Of a DNA stretch of 64,000 nucleotides, positions 57,028 to 64,000 are shown in pieces. The notes below the pieces were generated by a model. It was not told where the DNA came from and searched no databases. It saw only the letters and a list, made by a program, of their open reading frames with translations. The position numbers were made by a program, and so were the translations under genes. Numbering within the stretch: position 1 is the stretch's first letter; every line of letters starts with the position of its first letter. Location of the stretch: positions 62,001 to 126,000 of the forward strand of contig JBMNHF010000016.1 of the NCBI GenBank assembly GCA_050950205.1, read 5' to 3'. The DNA is from WRAV01 sp050950205 (GTDB taxonomy: Bacteria; Bacillota; Clostridia; Oscillospirales; Ruminococcaceae).

Positions 57028-58056
57028 CTACTCCTTGGTACCGTATGTAAGGCGTTCCAGCTCCTCCATGTCGTAGGAGGCTGCCGACTTGGCTGGAGCA
57101 GGGGCTTTTTCCCGCTTCCATTTGCCTGCATTTTGCAGGATTTCTTCCCGGGCCTGCTTGACGGTGGTGATGCCCTTGGATCGCCAGTTTTGCAAAATGC
57201 CGTTGAGGTAGGCAAAGCTCAGCTTGCCCTTTTGCTCAATGGTTCGCTCGTAGGCAAGGCCGATCAGCTCCATGGAACAGTTCATATCCTCGGTCCAGCA
57301 GCGGATATACTCCCGCTCGCTGCTCACCAGAGCTCGATCGTATATTCCCATCAGCCTGCGCACCTGCTCTTCCGCACCTTGCCGGCGGGTGGCCCTGAGA
57401 ATTTCCTTCTCTGCCTTTTCGTGGGTGTCGATGCCGGCTTCAATCCAACTGGCTGCCACCTTTTCCACATACCGCATGTTGTCCTTACCCATGGAGATGC
57501 AGTACTGCAGCAGCATCAAGATCAGATCCGGCTGCATGCCGTAGTAGCTGTACAGGGCCACAATGGTGTCGGTGGATACCGGAGTGAGGGGTTTTCCCAG
57601 CACTCCTTGGGCTTCCTGCAGGAGATAGGCGATATTTTGATCTTGTTTGCCCATCTCGTTGATCTCCCGGGTGGACAATCGTCTGCGTTCCATTGGCATG
57701 GCGGGGGTTGGAGAGAGGGCAGGCGAGGCTTTCTCCGGCTTGTCCTTTTCCTCGGTGTAGGAGAGAACGGCGGCAGCGGGAGCAGGTGCAGGGGCAGATG
57801 GCCTGACGGCATCGCTTTCCTGTGTCTGGCGCAGGACACCCAGATGAACCCAGTAGTTGATGGCATCCTGCACGTCGGCTGCAGGAAGATTTAAAAAGGA
57901 GGCAATCTCCCCAAGGTCGGCGTCGCCGCCGCGGCGCAGCAGCAACAGCAGCACCTTGAGCGAGGCGCCGCCACATAGTTTAAGGTGTTGATCTACAATG
58001 GTGCTGGGAACAGCAAAGGCGCTGCTCCAGAGAGGGCCGTCCACATAATAGGTCAT
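57028..58056 (-). CDS. DnaD/DnaB-type replication initiation protein
   Basis: A 342-residue protein with an N-terminal winged helix (residues about 20-90: LKLCGGASLKVLLLLLRRGGDADLGEIASFLNL...), a Pro/Ala-rich linker and two C-terminal DnaD-like repeats: YYGMQPDLILMLLQYC...ASWIEAGIDTHEKAEKEI, and IGLAYERTIEQKGKLSFAYLNGILQNWRSKGITT, with the Y-x-x-x-I-L-x-x-W motif. It fits the primosomal DnaD/DnaB family acting before the helicase loader. ATG 58056 follows AAAGGA; the open frame extends 86 codons upstream through an inverted repeat and is not coding there. Confidence 0.9.
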   Translation of the reverse strand: MTYYVDGPLWSSAFAVPSTIVDQHLKLCGGASLKVLLLLLRRGGDADLGEIASFLNLPAADVQDAINYWVHLGVLRQTQESDAVRPSAPAPAPAAAVLSYTEEKDKPEKASPALSPTPAMPMERRRLSTREINEMGKQDQNIAYLLQEAQGVLGKPLTPVSTDTIVALYSYYGMQPDLILMLLQYCISMGKDNMRYVEKVAASWIEAGIDTHEKAEKEILRATRRQGAEEQVRRLMGIYDRALVSSEREYIRCWTEDMNCSMELIGLAYERTIEQKGKLSFAYLNGILQNWRSKGITTVKQAREEILQNAGKWKREKAPAPAKSAASYDMEELERLTYGTKE

Positions 58057-58085
58057 TGACAAGGTTCCTTTCAAGGGGAAAGATA

Positions 58086-58115
58086 ATGATACCATAGCCA
58101 CAATTATGGTATCAT
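58086..58115. repeat. Perfect inverted repeat upstream of the dnaD-dnaC genes
   Basis: ATGATACCATA (58086-58096), 8 nt, TATGGTATCAT (58105-58115): an exact 11-nt dyad 30 nt before the dnaD start. It looks like an operator or a leader hairpin; the arm itself contains a TATCAT that could be a -10 box on the minus strand. Confidence 0.65.
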
Positions 58116-58412
58116 CTGAGAAGCAAGGGGATGCATTCCGTGGCTGCCTTGCCCCGCTGCCCGGTAAAGTGATCATTGGGCCGGATGGGGGCAAAGGGAG
58201 TGGGTGTCTTGGCTTTTGGCCCAAACCCAATCCACAGATCTCCGCCGTTATTGATATCGTTATAGATATTATATCATATTCCGCCTGCTTTGAAAGAGCA
58301 AAAATCTGCTCCAATCCCCAAGACTTTGAAAACTTTGGCCCCCCGCCCAGAAGAATGGCATCTTTGCAGAGGGGGAGATTTTGGTGGGAGCATAGCGCCA
58401 GCGCCCTTTTTC
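58116..58412. other. Gene-free stretch between dnaD and second MATE gene
   Basis: About 300 nt without a supported gene. It contains TTGGGCC (58176-58182) and GGCCCAA (58218-58224) as widely spaced inverted arms. A minus-strand TATAAT (58273-58268) with CTTTCA 17 nt upstream could be the dnaD promoter, giving a 200-nt leader. Confidence 0.4.
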
Positions 58413-58421
58413 TGGTATAAT
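58413..58421 (+). promoter_or_regulatory. Extended -10 promoter before the second MATE gene
   Basis: TGGTATAAT, an extended -10 element (TGN-TATAAT) without a good -35 box, leaving a leader of about 175 nt. Confidence 0.5.
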
Positions 58422-58602
58422 ATAAATTCAGTGCTCCTGGGCAGGACAGGCTGCAAAGCGGCTGTTATTGCAGCGTACAACCTTTTTGTGGCAGAAGGTT
58501 GGTTTTTCAGCGATCCGCCCCCGCTTTCCATCTCTTGAAACAGCGTAAGGAACAAGATAGAACCTGACAGATGTGAATTCAAACAGAAAAGAAGTGATTG
58601 CA

Positions 58603-60009
58603 TTGACCGCGCTTTTGCGACGGTTCTTTTCCACAAAATCTATGCTCTCCGATTCCCAAAGGCTGGGAGAGGTTCCGGGCACCTATGAGGCTTACCGCAC
58701 GGCTCTGAACATTGCTCTACCCTCCATGTCCGAAGCCCTTCTGGTTGCCTTGGTTTCCCTGGTGGATACCATCATGGTGAGCTCCATTGGTACCGAAGCC
58801 ATTGCGGCGGTGGCCCTATGTACCCAACCTCGTTTTATCATCATTACACCCATACTGGCCCTCAACGTGGCCATTACCTCCATTGTAGCCCGACGTAAGG
58901 GAGAGGGGAATACCACTTCAGCCGGGCATTGTCTGCGTCAGGGAATTTTAATCAGTTTGGCTGTTTCTCTTGTGGCATCCGCTCTGGCCATGGTGTTTCG
59001 CCGGGAAATTCTATGGTTTGTGGGGGCTCAGGCCGATACTATTGAACAAGCTACCTGGTATCTGCAGTACATATTGCTGGGTATTCCCCCGTTTTGTGTT
59101 TCCGCAACCATCTGCGCTGCCCAGAGAGGAGCAGGCAACACTCGGGTTGCCATGCGGGTCAACGTGGTGGCCAACCTGGTGAACATCGTCTTTAACTACC
59201 TGCTGATAGGTGGAAACTTCGGCTTTCCCCGCTTGGAGACAAAAGGGGCAGCTATCGCCACGTCTTTGGGCTGGACGGTGGGGCTCTTTTTGGCTCTGTT
59301 TAGCGTATCCTATCGGGAAAGCTTTTTGACCATTCGCTCCAAGGAGGGCTGGCGTTTTGAGAAAGAGACCCTGCAACCGATCTATCAGGTGGCCTCTGGT
59401 GCTTTTGTAGAACAGGCCTTTGTGCGAATCGGCATTTTAACCTACAGCAAACTGGTAGCAGGCCTTGGCACCGTGATGCTGGCGGCCAATACCATAGGAA
59501 TGAATATTATCTCCATGAGCTTTTCCATCGGAGATGGTCTGGGTATCTGTGCTGCTTCTCTGGTGGGGCAGAATTTGGGGAAAAAGCGCCCCGATCTTGC
59601 AGAGATGTATGGGAAGGTGTGCAGCCGCATTGCGGCGGTGCTCTGCTCGATTATTTTTCTCTTTTTCGTGCTCCGCGGCCGCTGGATCTTCTCTCTGTTT
59701 TCCACAGAGCCTGCTATTGTGCAGGTCAGCGAAGCCATCATGGTCATCATCAGCATTACCACCATGGGACAAGCCATACAGCTGGTTTACATGGGATCCC
59801 TGCGGGGTGCTGGAGATACTCGCTACACTGCGGCAGTCTCCATGCTCTGCCTGATGATTTTGCGCCCCGGTCTGGCCTGGGTTTTGGCCTACCCGGCAAA
59901 GATGGGACTCATTGGCGCTTGGCTGGGATTTTTGGCCGACCAATATTTGCGTCTGCTTCTCACCTATCTTCGCTTTAAGGGCGGTAGGTGGATGAAAATT
60001 AAACTGTAG
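58603..60009 (+). CDS. MATE family efflux transporter 2
   Basis: A protein of about 468 residues with about 12 transmembrane helices and the MATE pattern: ALNIALPSMSEALLVALVSLVDTIMVSSIG at the N terminus (residues about 35-65), SATICAAQRGAGNTRVAMRVNVVANLVNIVFNYLLI in the middle and MGSLRGAGDTRYTAAVSML in the second half. It is clearly related to but not close to the first MATE protein, so it is not a recent duplicate. TTG 58603 follows a GAAGTGAT-like site; GTG 58573 is an alternative. Monocistronic; substrate unknown. Confidence 0.88.
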   Translation: MTALLRRFFSTKSMLSDSQRLGEVPGTYEAYRTALNIALPSMSEALLVALVSLVDTIMVSSIGTEAIAAVALCTQPRFIIITPILALNVAITSIVARRKGEGNTTSAGHCLRQGILISLAVSLVASALAMVFRREILWFVGAQADTIEQATWYLQYILLGIPPFCVSATICAAQRGAGNTRVAMRVNVVANLVNIVFNYLLIGGNFGFPRLETKGAAIATSLGWTVGLFLALFSVSYRESFLTIRSKEGWRFEKETLQPIYQVASGAFVEQAFVRIGILTYSKLVAGLGTVMLAANTIGMNIISMSFSIGDGLGICAASLVGQNLGKKRPDLAEMYGKVCSRIAAVLCSIIFLFFVLRGRWIFSLFSTEPAIVQVSEAIMVIISITTMGQAIQLVYMGSLRGAGDTRYTAAVSMLCLMILRPGLAWVLAYPAKMGLIGAWLGFLADQYLRLLLTYLRFKGGRWMKIKL

Positions 60010-60016
60010 TCAGCAG

Positions 60017-60048
60017 AAAATCCACCCCGACTGATCGGGGTGGATTTT
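60017..60048. terminator. Bidirectional terminator after MATE 2
   Basis: AAAATCCACCCCGA-CTGA-TCGGGGTGGATTTT, a perfect 14-bp stem with A and T runs on both sides. It ends both the MATE gene (plus) and the small Asn/Gln-rich gene (minus). Confidence 0.93.
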
Positions 60049-60052
60049 AGGA

Positions 60053-60199
60053 TTAATTATACTGGTTGTTGTTCTCTTTGGAAGTAGCTCCCTTTTGGTT
60101 GTTCTGCTGCTGCTTATTCTGGGTGTTTTGGTTTTGCATGTTTCCACCCTTGGTATTTTTTGCATTATTATTGGCTCTATTTTCAGTATTCTTTGCCAT
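60053..60199 (-). CDS. Asn/Gln-rich small protein, probable spore protein
   Basis: A 48-residue hydrophilic protein, MAKNTENRANNNAKNTKGG and onward, made almost wholly of Asn, Gln, Lys, Thr and Gly with no hydrophobic core. The composition resembles gamma-type small acid-soluble spore proteins of Bacillus, which are amino-acid reserves in the forespore, though it is shorter and has no clear protease-cleavage repeat. GAGGTGAT (60206-60213) lies 6 nt before ATG 60199. A second frame overlapping it has a less natural composition and is rejected. Promoter elements fit sigma-G, and a terminator follows. Confidence 0.72.
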   Translation of the reverse strand: MAKNTENRANNNAKNTKGGNMQNQNTQNKQQQNNQKGATSKENNNQYN

Positions 60200-60229
60200 T
60201 TCATAATCACCTCGCTTCCGTGGTATCAT

Positions 60230-60259
60230 TAGTATCTACACAATTTGTGATATTATGCA
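60230..60259 (-). promoter_or_regulatory. Sigma-G-like promoter of the small Asn/Gln-rich gene
   Basis: Minus strand TGCATA (60259-60254), 17 nt, GATACTA (60236-60230). Sigma-G promoters have TGMATA and CATACTA-type elements with about this spacing; one of the -10 positions (G for C) differs. No sigma-A -35/-10 pair fits better. Confidence 0.55.
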
Positions 60260-60329
60260 AATATTTGGATGTTTTCCATTTTGCTTTCCAAAATTTATAC
60301 AAAAATAGTATAAAATACAAGGTTGATGA

Positions 60330-60358
60330 TTGAGCTTGGCGGGTGGCTGTGCTATAAT
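60330..60358 (+). promoter_or_regulatory. Promoter of rubrerythrin
   Basis: TTGAGC (60330-60335), 17 nt, TATAAT (60353-60358), with GGAGGGG soon after. Confidence 0.72.
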
Positions 60359-60396
60359 AAAACCCACAGCATTATCTAGCAATGGAGGGGTTATCA

Positions 60397-60942
60397 ATGA
60401 CAAAGTATATCTGCACGATTTGTGGTTATGTTCATGATGGAGACACTCCGCCGGAATTTTGCCCCCAGTGCAAGGCGCCGGCTTCTAAATTCAAGCCTAT
60501 GAATCAAGGCACCCTGGCCTGGGCAGACGAGCACCGCATCGGCGTAGCTGAAGGGGTGGATCAGGAGATTGTGGAGGAACTGCGGGCCAACTTTATGGGA
60601 GAATGCACCGAGGTGGGCATGTACCTGGCCATGAGCCGTCAGGCAGACCGGGAAGGATACCCCGAAATTGCCGAAGCCTACAAGCGCATTGCCTTTGAGG
60701 AGGCGGAGCATGCTGCCAAGTTTGCCGAGCTGCTGGGCGAAGTGGTGCACGCCGATACCCGCAAAAATCTGGAGCTGCGGGTAGATGCCGAATACGGAGC
60801 CTGCGAAGGCAAAAAGCGGGTAGCTACCAAGGCCAAACAGCTGGGCTTGGATGCCATTCACGACACCGTTCACGAAATGTGCAAGGACGAAGCGCGTCAC
60901 GGCTGTGCTTTCAAGGGTCTGCTGGATCGTTATTTTAAATAA
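60397..60942 (+). CDS. Reverse rubrerythrin (N-terminal rubredoxin domain)
   Basis: A 181-residue cytosolic diiron protein that reduces hydrogen peroxide and possibly oxygen in anaerobes. The order is reversed relative to classic rubrerythrin: a rubredoxin-like domain first (CTIC near residue 6 and CPQC near residue 22, two C-x2-C iron ligands), then the four-helix diiron domain with E-x-x-x-x-x-H ligands in GECTEVGMYLAMSRQADREG, FEEAEHAAKFAELLGE and DEARHGCAFKGLLDRYF. ATG 60397 follows GGAGGGG; the frame is open five codons more. Single gene, probably with oxidative-stress induction, though no operator is seen. Confidence 0.93.
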   Translation: MTKYICTICGYVHDGDTPPEFCPQCKAPASKFKPMNQGTLAWADEHRIGVAEGVDQEIVEELRANFMGECTEVGMYLAMSRQADREGYPEIAEAYKRIAFEEAEHAAKFAELLGEVVHADTRKNLELRVDAEYGACEGKKRVATKAKQLGLDAIHDTVHEMCKDEARHGCAFKGLLDRYFK

Positions 60943-60957
60943 AATCAAAAATCCTAC

Positions 60958-60986
60958 TTGCATTACACGGCAATATCTGATAAAAT
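60958..60986 (+). promoter_or_regulatory. Promoter of rpmB
   Basis: TTGCAT (60958-60963), 17 nt, TAAAAT (60981-60986). Confidence 0.7.
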
Positions 60987-61040
60987 ACTAATGTTGTCCC
61001 AATAAGGATCGTATTATTTCAGACAAAGGAGGTGCAGACT

Positions 61041-61229
61041 ATGGCTAAATGCGACATCTGCGGCAAAGGTGTTTCGTTCGGTATTCAAGTGTCCCACTCC
61101 CATAGGAGAAGCAATCGCACCTGGAGGCCCAACGTCAAGCGCGTCAGAGCAATGGTAAAGGGCGCTCCCTGCCGCATCTATGCCTGCACCCGTTGCCTGC
61201 GCTCGGACAAGGTAACCCGCGCGCAATAA
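61041..61229 (+). CDS. rpmB: 50S ribosomal protein L28
   Basis: A 62-residue L28. MAKCDICGKGVSFG at the start and CTRCLRSDKV near the end supply two C-x2-C zinc-binding pairs, so this is the zinc-containing C+ form rather than the C-minus form induced under zinc shortage. VSHSHRRSNRTWRPNVK is the family signature. AAAGGAGGTG precedes ATG 61041. Single gene ended by a strong terminator. Confidence 0.97.
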   Translation: MAKCDICGKGVSFGIQVSHSHRRSNRTWRPNVKRVRAMVKGAPCRIYACTRCLRSDKVTRAQ

Positions 61230-61246
61230 AAGCAGGATCACAAAAG

Positions 61247-61276
61247 CAAGGCCGCCAAGCACAGGCGGCCTTTTTG
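61247..61276 (+). terminator. Terminator after rpmB
   Basis: AGGCCGCC-AAGCACA-GGCGGCCT followed by TTTTGTGTT. It also lies just past the gerAB stop on the other strand. Confidence 0.92.
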
Positions 61277-61305
61277 TGTTGTGCTTTTACTTGGTAATAG
61301 AGCGA

Positions 61306-62433
61306 TCAACTTTGTGGCGGGCCCGGCGGAAGATGGCTGGAATCTTCCTCAAGGGTCGCTTTTTTATGTGTTTTATATTCCAGCATCCCCCAAATCAGTG
61401 CCGGAAGAGCTAGCTGAAAGACCCAGGAATAACAGGGGGAGAGGTTGAGGAGATGTTCCATATCCATGATGTTGCTCACCACCACCATACTCAAAGCAAA
61501 GGAAAAAATCCCAACCGGGGCGGTGAGAGCCTGAGGCTCAGCCCTTGCCAACAGAAAGGAGATGCCCTCCACCGCAGCCCGCAGACAGACGGTAAACTTG
61601 GTCAAGCCACTGAGCAGCAGGACGATGGATATAATTTCCTCCATGCGGGAGAGGAAGTCCCCCACATGAAGCAGCTTAACGGCGCTGTGGCTCTGAAAAT
61701 AAAGAAGGCGGAGCATAGGTTCTCCCAGCAGCAAAAGGTTGCAAAGGAGCATGGCCAGAAGGATAACGCCAGACCATAGGATTCCATAGCGAAAAATATG
61801 GGAAAGCTCGTTGGGGTTTTGCCGCCGGGAGAGAAGCGGCAAAAAAACCACGCACTCCAAAAAGGGAAAAGAGAGATACCAAGCGGTGCTGTACAGCAGG
61901 TGGGAGGGGCTGCGGCGGAGCATGGGGAAGAGGTTGAGGAGCTTCATTTCCTGGATGGAGGTTGCCAAAATAAAAATGGCTACCCCCAAAAACACGGTAA
62001 ATACAATGAGCGCCCACCGCCCCATAATGGCCTCGCCCCCTCGAGACAAAAAGATGCCGGCAAGGGTAAAGAGAATCATAATCAGCTGGTAGGGGGGATT
62101 TTGCAAGCTGTTCACCCGCCCAAATTCACTGAGGGTGCGCATCAGCAGGGCGGAAAGAAATAAATAGTACAGCACAAAGAGAAGGGTCACTACGCCTCCT
62201 CCTCCCTTACCAAACAGGGAGGCGAGGGTTTCAAAAAAGCTGTTTTTTTGACCCAGACGAAGAATTCTGGCGTAAAGGGCGACAATCAATAGAGAAAAGG
62301 CCCCTGCCAGCAATAGGGTCAGCCAAGAGTCCCGGCCACCCCATTGGTTGATGCCGAAAAGAGCACTGTTTCCCGTTAAAAACAACACCATCAGGCAGAT
62401 GGCCTGTCGCGAAGACATTTCCTGAGTCTGCAT
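61306..62433 (-). CDS. gerAB: Spore germination protein GerAB-type permease
   Basis: A 375-residue integral membrane protein of the amino acid/polyamine permease-like germination family with about ten transmembrane helices. It begins EMSSRQAICLMVLFLTGNSALFG, matching the GerAB start, and contains FPFLECVVFLPLLSR (residues about 190-205). GerAB-type subunits carry the nutrient-binding site of the germinant receptor in the spore inner membrane. It is last of the visible gerA genes, after a 72-residue membrane protein and an 84-nt gap. Germinant unknown. C-terminal tail is cytoplasmic, Pro/Ser-rich. Confidence 0.9.
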   Translation of the reverse strand: MQTQEMSSRQAICLMVLFLTGNSALFGINQWGGRDSWLTLLLAGAFSLLIVALYARILRLGQKNSFFETLASLFGKGGGGVVTLLFVLYYLFLSALLMRTLSEFGRVNSLQNPPYQLIMILFTLAGIFLSRGGEAIMGRWALIVFTVFLGVAIFILATSIQEMKLLNLFPMLRRSPSHLLYSTAWYLSFPFLECVVFLPLLSRRQNPNELSHIFRYGILWSGVILLAMLLCNLLLLGEPMLRLLYFQSHSAVKLLHVGDFLSRMEEIISIVLLLSGLTKFTVCLRAAVEGISFLLARAEPQALTAPVGIFSFALSMVVVSNIMDMEHLLNLSPCYSWVFQLALPALIWGMLEYKTHKKATLEEDSSHLPPGPPQS

Positions 62434-62517
62434 GAATCAACCGGCCTTTCCAGATGAAGCTGCGCACCGCAGCCACAGAATTGAAAGAGCATATTTGAAA
62501 GCAAAGGGGCACTGCGT

Positions 62518-62736
62518 TTAACCCTGCCGGAACAGTGTGGCAAACAGATCAATCACCTTGGGCATTTCCGGCAGGAGAGAAGCCGCTATCATGATGGCTC
62601 CGCTTGTCACCAGCAGCACAAGGTAGCAAAGATTGACTTTCAAACTGCGCTGCCTCTTGGTCCGGCGATAATCCAAAAGGTATACTCCAAGGAACATCGC
62701 CCCCAAAAGGATTGCATCCACAAATTTATCCTTCAT
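62518..62736 (-). CDS. Small two-helix membrane protein inside the gerA operon
   Basis: A 72-residue protein: MKDKFVDAILLGAMFLGVYLLDYRR with a first transmembrane helix (residues about 8-22), a basic loop (RRTKRQRSLKV), a second helix (LCYLVLLVTSGAIMIAASLL, about 36-55) and a short tail. Its ATG overlaps the gerAC stop as ATGA, so it is translated with the receptor. I do not recognise it; a small accessory subunit of the receptor, comparable in position to the small GerD/GerXD-type extras of some Bacilli, is an inference. The open frame further upstream lies in gerAC and is not used. Confidence 0.72.
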   Translation of the reverse strand: MKDKFVDAILLGAMFLGVYLLDYRRTKRQRSLKVNLCYLVLLVTSGAIMIAASLLPEMPKVIDLFATLFRQG

Positions 62737-63860
62737 ATTCCCCGCACAATCCCCGAATCCAATATTTCCATGGTGACGCGGACATCCATGGACACTTCTG
62801 GCCGGGCCTCCTTGCTTTTGGATTGGATGGATTCCCACAGGGAATCATCCTGCAAATAAACGTCGTACAGCCAATCGGCAGGGTTGGTGTCGCCGTTGTG
62901 CAGCTGGTAGTTTAGAAGCTCCTGTATCTGTTGGCCCAGAGCCTGAGAGGCTGCCTGTTCCAGCGCCGCTTTTTGATCGGGGTTCTCCAGATCCGTCCCC
63001 ACCACCGATTGACCCAGTTGCCCCTTGGCCCGCACATCCAGCCGGAAGATGATTTGATCCTCCCCTTCCTCAAAGGAACGCTGGGTTTTGCTTTGGGTGA
63101 TGTGAATGGTGGAATTTTCGTCACTTCCCGGCAGTTGAAAGGTAAGATCGTGGGAGGCCAGCCGATCTTTAACCAACAGATAAATGGGAACATACCCTTC
63201 CGGCAGGGTATAGCGAAGATTTCCCTCCACAAACACTGCCAGCCCCTCCAGTTGGATGTAAGCATCCTCCTGCTCTTCCTCCTGCTTGGAGCCAACGGCA
63301 GGGAGCATCAAAGACTTGCCCGGCGTGTGCAGGGCGTCCAGAGCATTGAAGATGGAGACTTCCCGGGGCTGGAACTGGGTGTTGTTGGACTGGGTGATCA
63401 TTTTGCTCAAGGCATAGGAGGCCACCGAAAGATCCCGTCCCTTGGCGGCGAAAATTTCCGACGCCGTATCGTCCAGAGAAATGGCAAGCTGTATGGTTTC
63501 CCGGATGTCCACATTCCGTAGAAAGCCGTCCAGCAGGCTGGCAATGCCCTGTTGGGCAAGGGCTTGGCTGATGACAATCACTTCCATATTGCCGTAATGA
63601 AACTGCCGGCTGAGCATGGTTTTGGCTTGCTGCAACGCCTGTGGAACCGTTGCCCCCTCCAGAGAGACGGTATAGGATTTGACCCCTTCCTGCATGCTGC
63701 CTCCCAAATCAATCAGCTCTAGGGTGACTTGGTACCCTTCCTCGGCTTCATCAATGGCCATGCCGGCCACAAGGTCGAACTCGTTGAGATCCCGGTAGTT
63801 GCCGCACCCGCTAAGGAACAGGGCAAGGCATAGGATGGCGATGATAAGGCTTTTCTTCAA
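62733..63860 (-). CDS. gerAC: Spore germination lipoprotein GerAC type
   Basis: A 375-residue Ger(x)C lipoprotein, the outer subunit of a nutrient germinant receptor. The signal peptide ends in lipobox LSGC (Cys near residue 19) followed by GNYRDLNEFDLVAGMAID, the family start. Domain III contains IQELLNYQLHNGDTNPADWLYDVYLQD (about residues 335-360), typical of GerAC. TTG 63860 is set by GGCGGTGAT just upstream, 5 nt after gerAA; the open frame further upstream overlaps gerAA. In spores it anchors in the inner membrane with GerAA and GerAB. Confidence 0.93.
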   Translation of the reverse strand: MKKSLIIAILCLALFLSGCGNYRDLNEFDLVAGMAIDEAEEGYQVTLELIDLGGSMQEGVKSYTVSLEGATVPQALQQAKTMLSRQFHYGNMEVIVISQALAQQGIASLLDGFLRNVDIRETIQLAISLDDTASEIFAAKGRDLSVASYALSKMITQSNNTQFQPREVSIFNALDALHTPGKSLMLPAVGSKQEEEQEDAYIQLEGLAVFVEGNLRYTLPEGYVPIYLLVKDRLASHDLTFQLPGSDENSTIHITQSKTQRSFEEGEDQIIFRLDVRAKGQLGQSVVGTDLENPDQKAALEQAASQALGQQIQELLNYQLHNGDTNPADWLYDVYLQDDSLWESIQSKSKEARPEVSMDVRVTMEILDSGIVRGI

Positions 63861-63865
63861 TGGGA

Positions 63866-64000
63866 TCACCGCCTTTTGGGTTTGGAAAGCCGAGTGCCCT
63901 GGGCGGAGGCGGTGATGGGTCGCTGCTGCATGGTCCAAAGAGGCGCCCGGAAGAGGATATCCTTACATTGTTGAAACTGCAGGTTTCCGGTGATGGAGAT
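63866..64000 (-). CDS. gerAA: Spore germination protein GerAA type (C-terminal end)
   Basis: The last 44 residues of a gene entering from the right. The visible end CKDILFRAPLWTMQQRP followed by a hydrophilic tail matches the C terminus of GerAA/GerBA/SpoVAF proteins (conserved R-A-P-x-x-x-M-x-x-R-P). This subunit forms the membrane-spanning channel and cytosolic NTD of the germinant receptor. It is 5 nt upstream of gerAC. Only the end is in the window, so its length and start are unknown. Confidence 0.88.
   Translation of the reverse strand: MSITGNLQFQQCKDILFRAPLWTMQQRPITASAQGTRLSKPKRR

Noticed and set aside
58057..58314. N-terminal extension of the DnaD-like protein
   Set aside because: The extra 86 codons run through a perfect inverted repeat, lack similarity to the family and have a ribosome binding site only at ATG 58056.
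60010..60210. 66-residue minus-strand frame overlapping the small Asn/Gln-rich gene
   Set aside because: It has a less natural composition, runs through the terminator stem and its start is not positioned for the GAGGTGAT site; the other frame is preferred.

Overview
The window looks like chromosomal backbone of a spore-forming, strictly anaerobic low-G+C-lineage Firmicute, most likely a Clostridia member near Oscillospiraceae/Ruminococcaceae. The basis is a moderately GC-rich (roughly 50-55% by eye) genome with strong AGGAGG-type ribosome binding sites, a CIRCE/HrcA heat-shock operon, a Prp-processed L27 precursor, split transketolase genes, reverse rubrerythrin, AsnA, class B sortase, gerA-type germination genes and a probable forespore promoter. 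Family and order are inference. No prophage, insertion sequence, CRISPR array or resistance island was seen; this is ordinary core genome with a few poorly described genes.

Layout. 1-4.9 kb: the start of a D-lactate dehydrogenase-like gene (minus), a TtcA-like tRNA thiolation enzyme, a nitrilase-superfamily protein, GAPDH and an orphan sensor kinase. 4.9-13.4 kb: a plus-strand run of housekeeping genes (tsaE-tsaB-rpiB, upp, lpdA, recD2, purA, tpiA). 13.5-16 kb: a large secreted protein of unknown function and deoD. 16-22.8 kb (minus): moxR, cyclase, DUF58 and transglutaminase genes followed by an ECF-like sigma factor and its membrane anti-sigma factor. 22.9-28 kb: hrcA-grpE-dnaK-dnaJ under one CIRCE operator. 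28.1-31.8 kb: tRNA-Pro(CGG) and an OpuC-type osmolyte ABC transporter with a striking palindrome in front of its promoter. 32-38.3 kb (minus): sortase B, an SGNH hydrolase/DUF4358 lipoprotein/membrane protein set, recO and mutS2. 39-46 kb: MATE transporter, lepA, hemW, a ChrB-N protein, asnA and rpsT. 46-53.6 kb: an 850-nt gap, gdhA, split transketolase, a degenerate GGDEF-EAL protein, a membrane protein with DPWDLP repeats and a sugar epimerase. 53.7-58 kb: rplU-prp-rpmA, an FtsW/RodA protein, and dnaD/dnaC-like replication initiation genes. 58.6-64 kb: a second MATE transporter, an Asn/Gln-rich 48-residue protein behind a sigma-G-like promoter, reverse rubrerythrin, rpmB, and a gerA operon cut by the window end.

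How the genes fit together. Central carbon and nitrogen metabolism (gap, tpiA, rpiB, transketolase, gdhA, asnA, purA, upp, deoD), translation (rplU, rpmA, rpmB, rpsT, lepA, tsaB/E, tRNA-Pro), protein quality control (the hrcA operon) and DNA maintenance (recD2, recO, mutS2, dnaD/dnaC) dominate. The less familiar material is envelope and sporulation biology: the MoxR-DUF58-transglutaminase/sigma block, the sortase and SGNH/DUF4358 set, the small probable spore protein and the gerA operon with an extra 72-residue membrane protein. I found no clear new defence or mobile system; the best leads are the small sporulation-linked genes, the HemW with an altered iron-sulphur motif, the catalytically dead-looking GGDEF-EAL protein and several unassigned palindromes and leaders.
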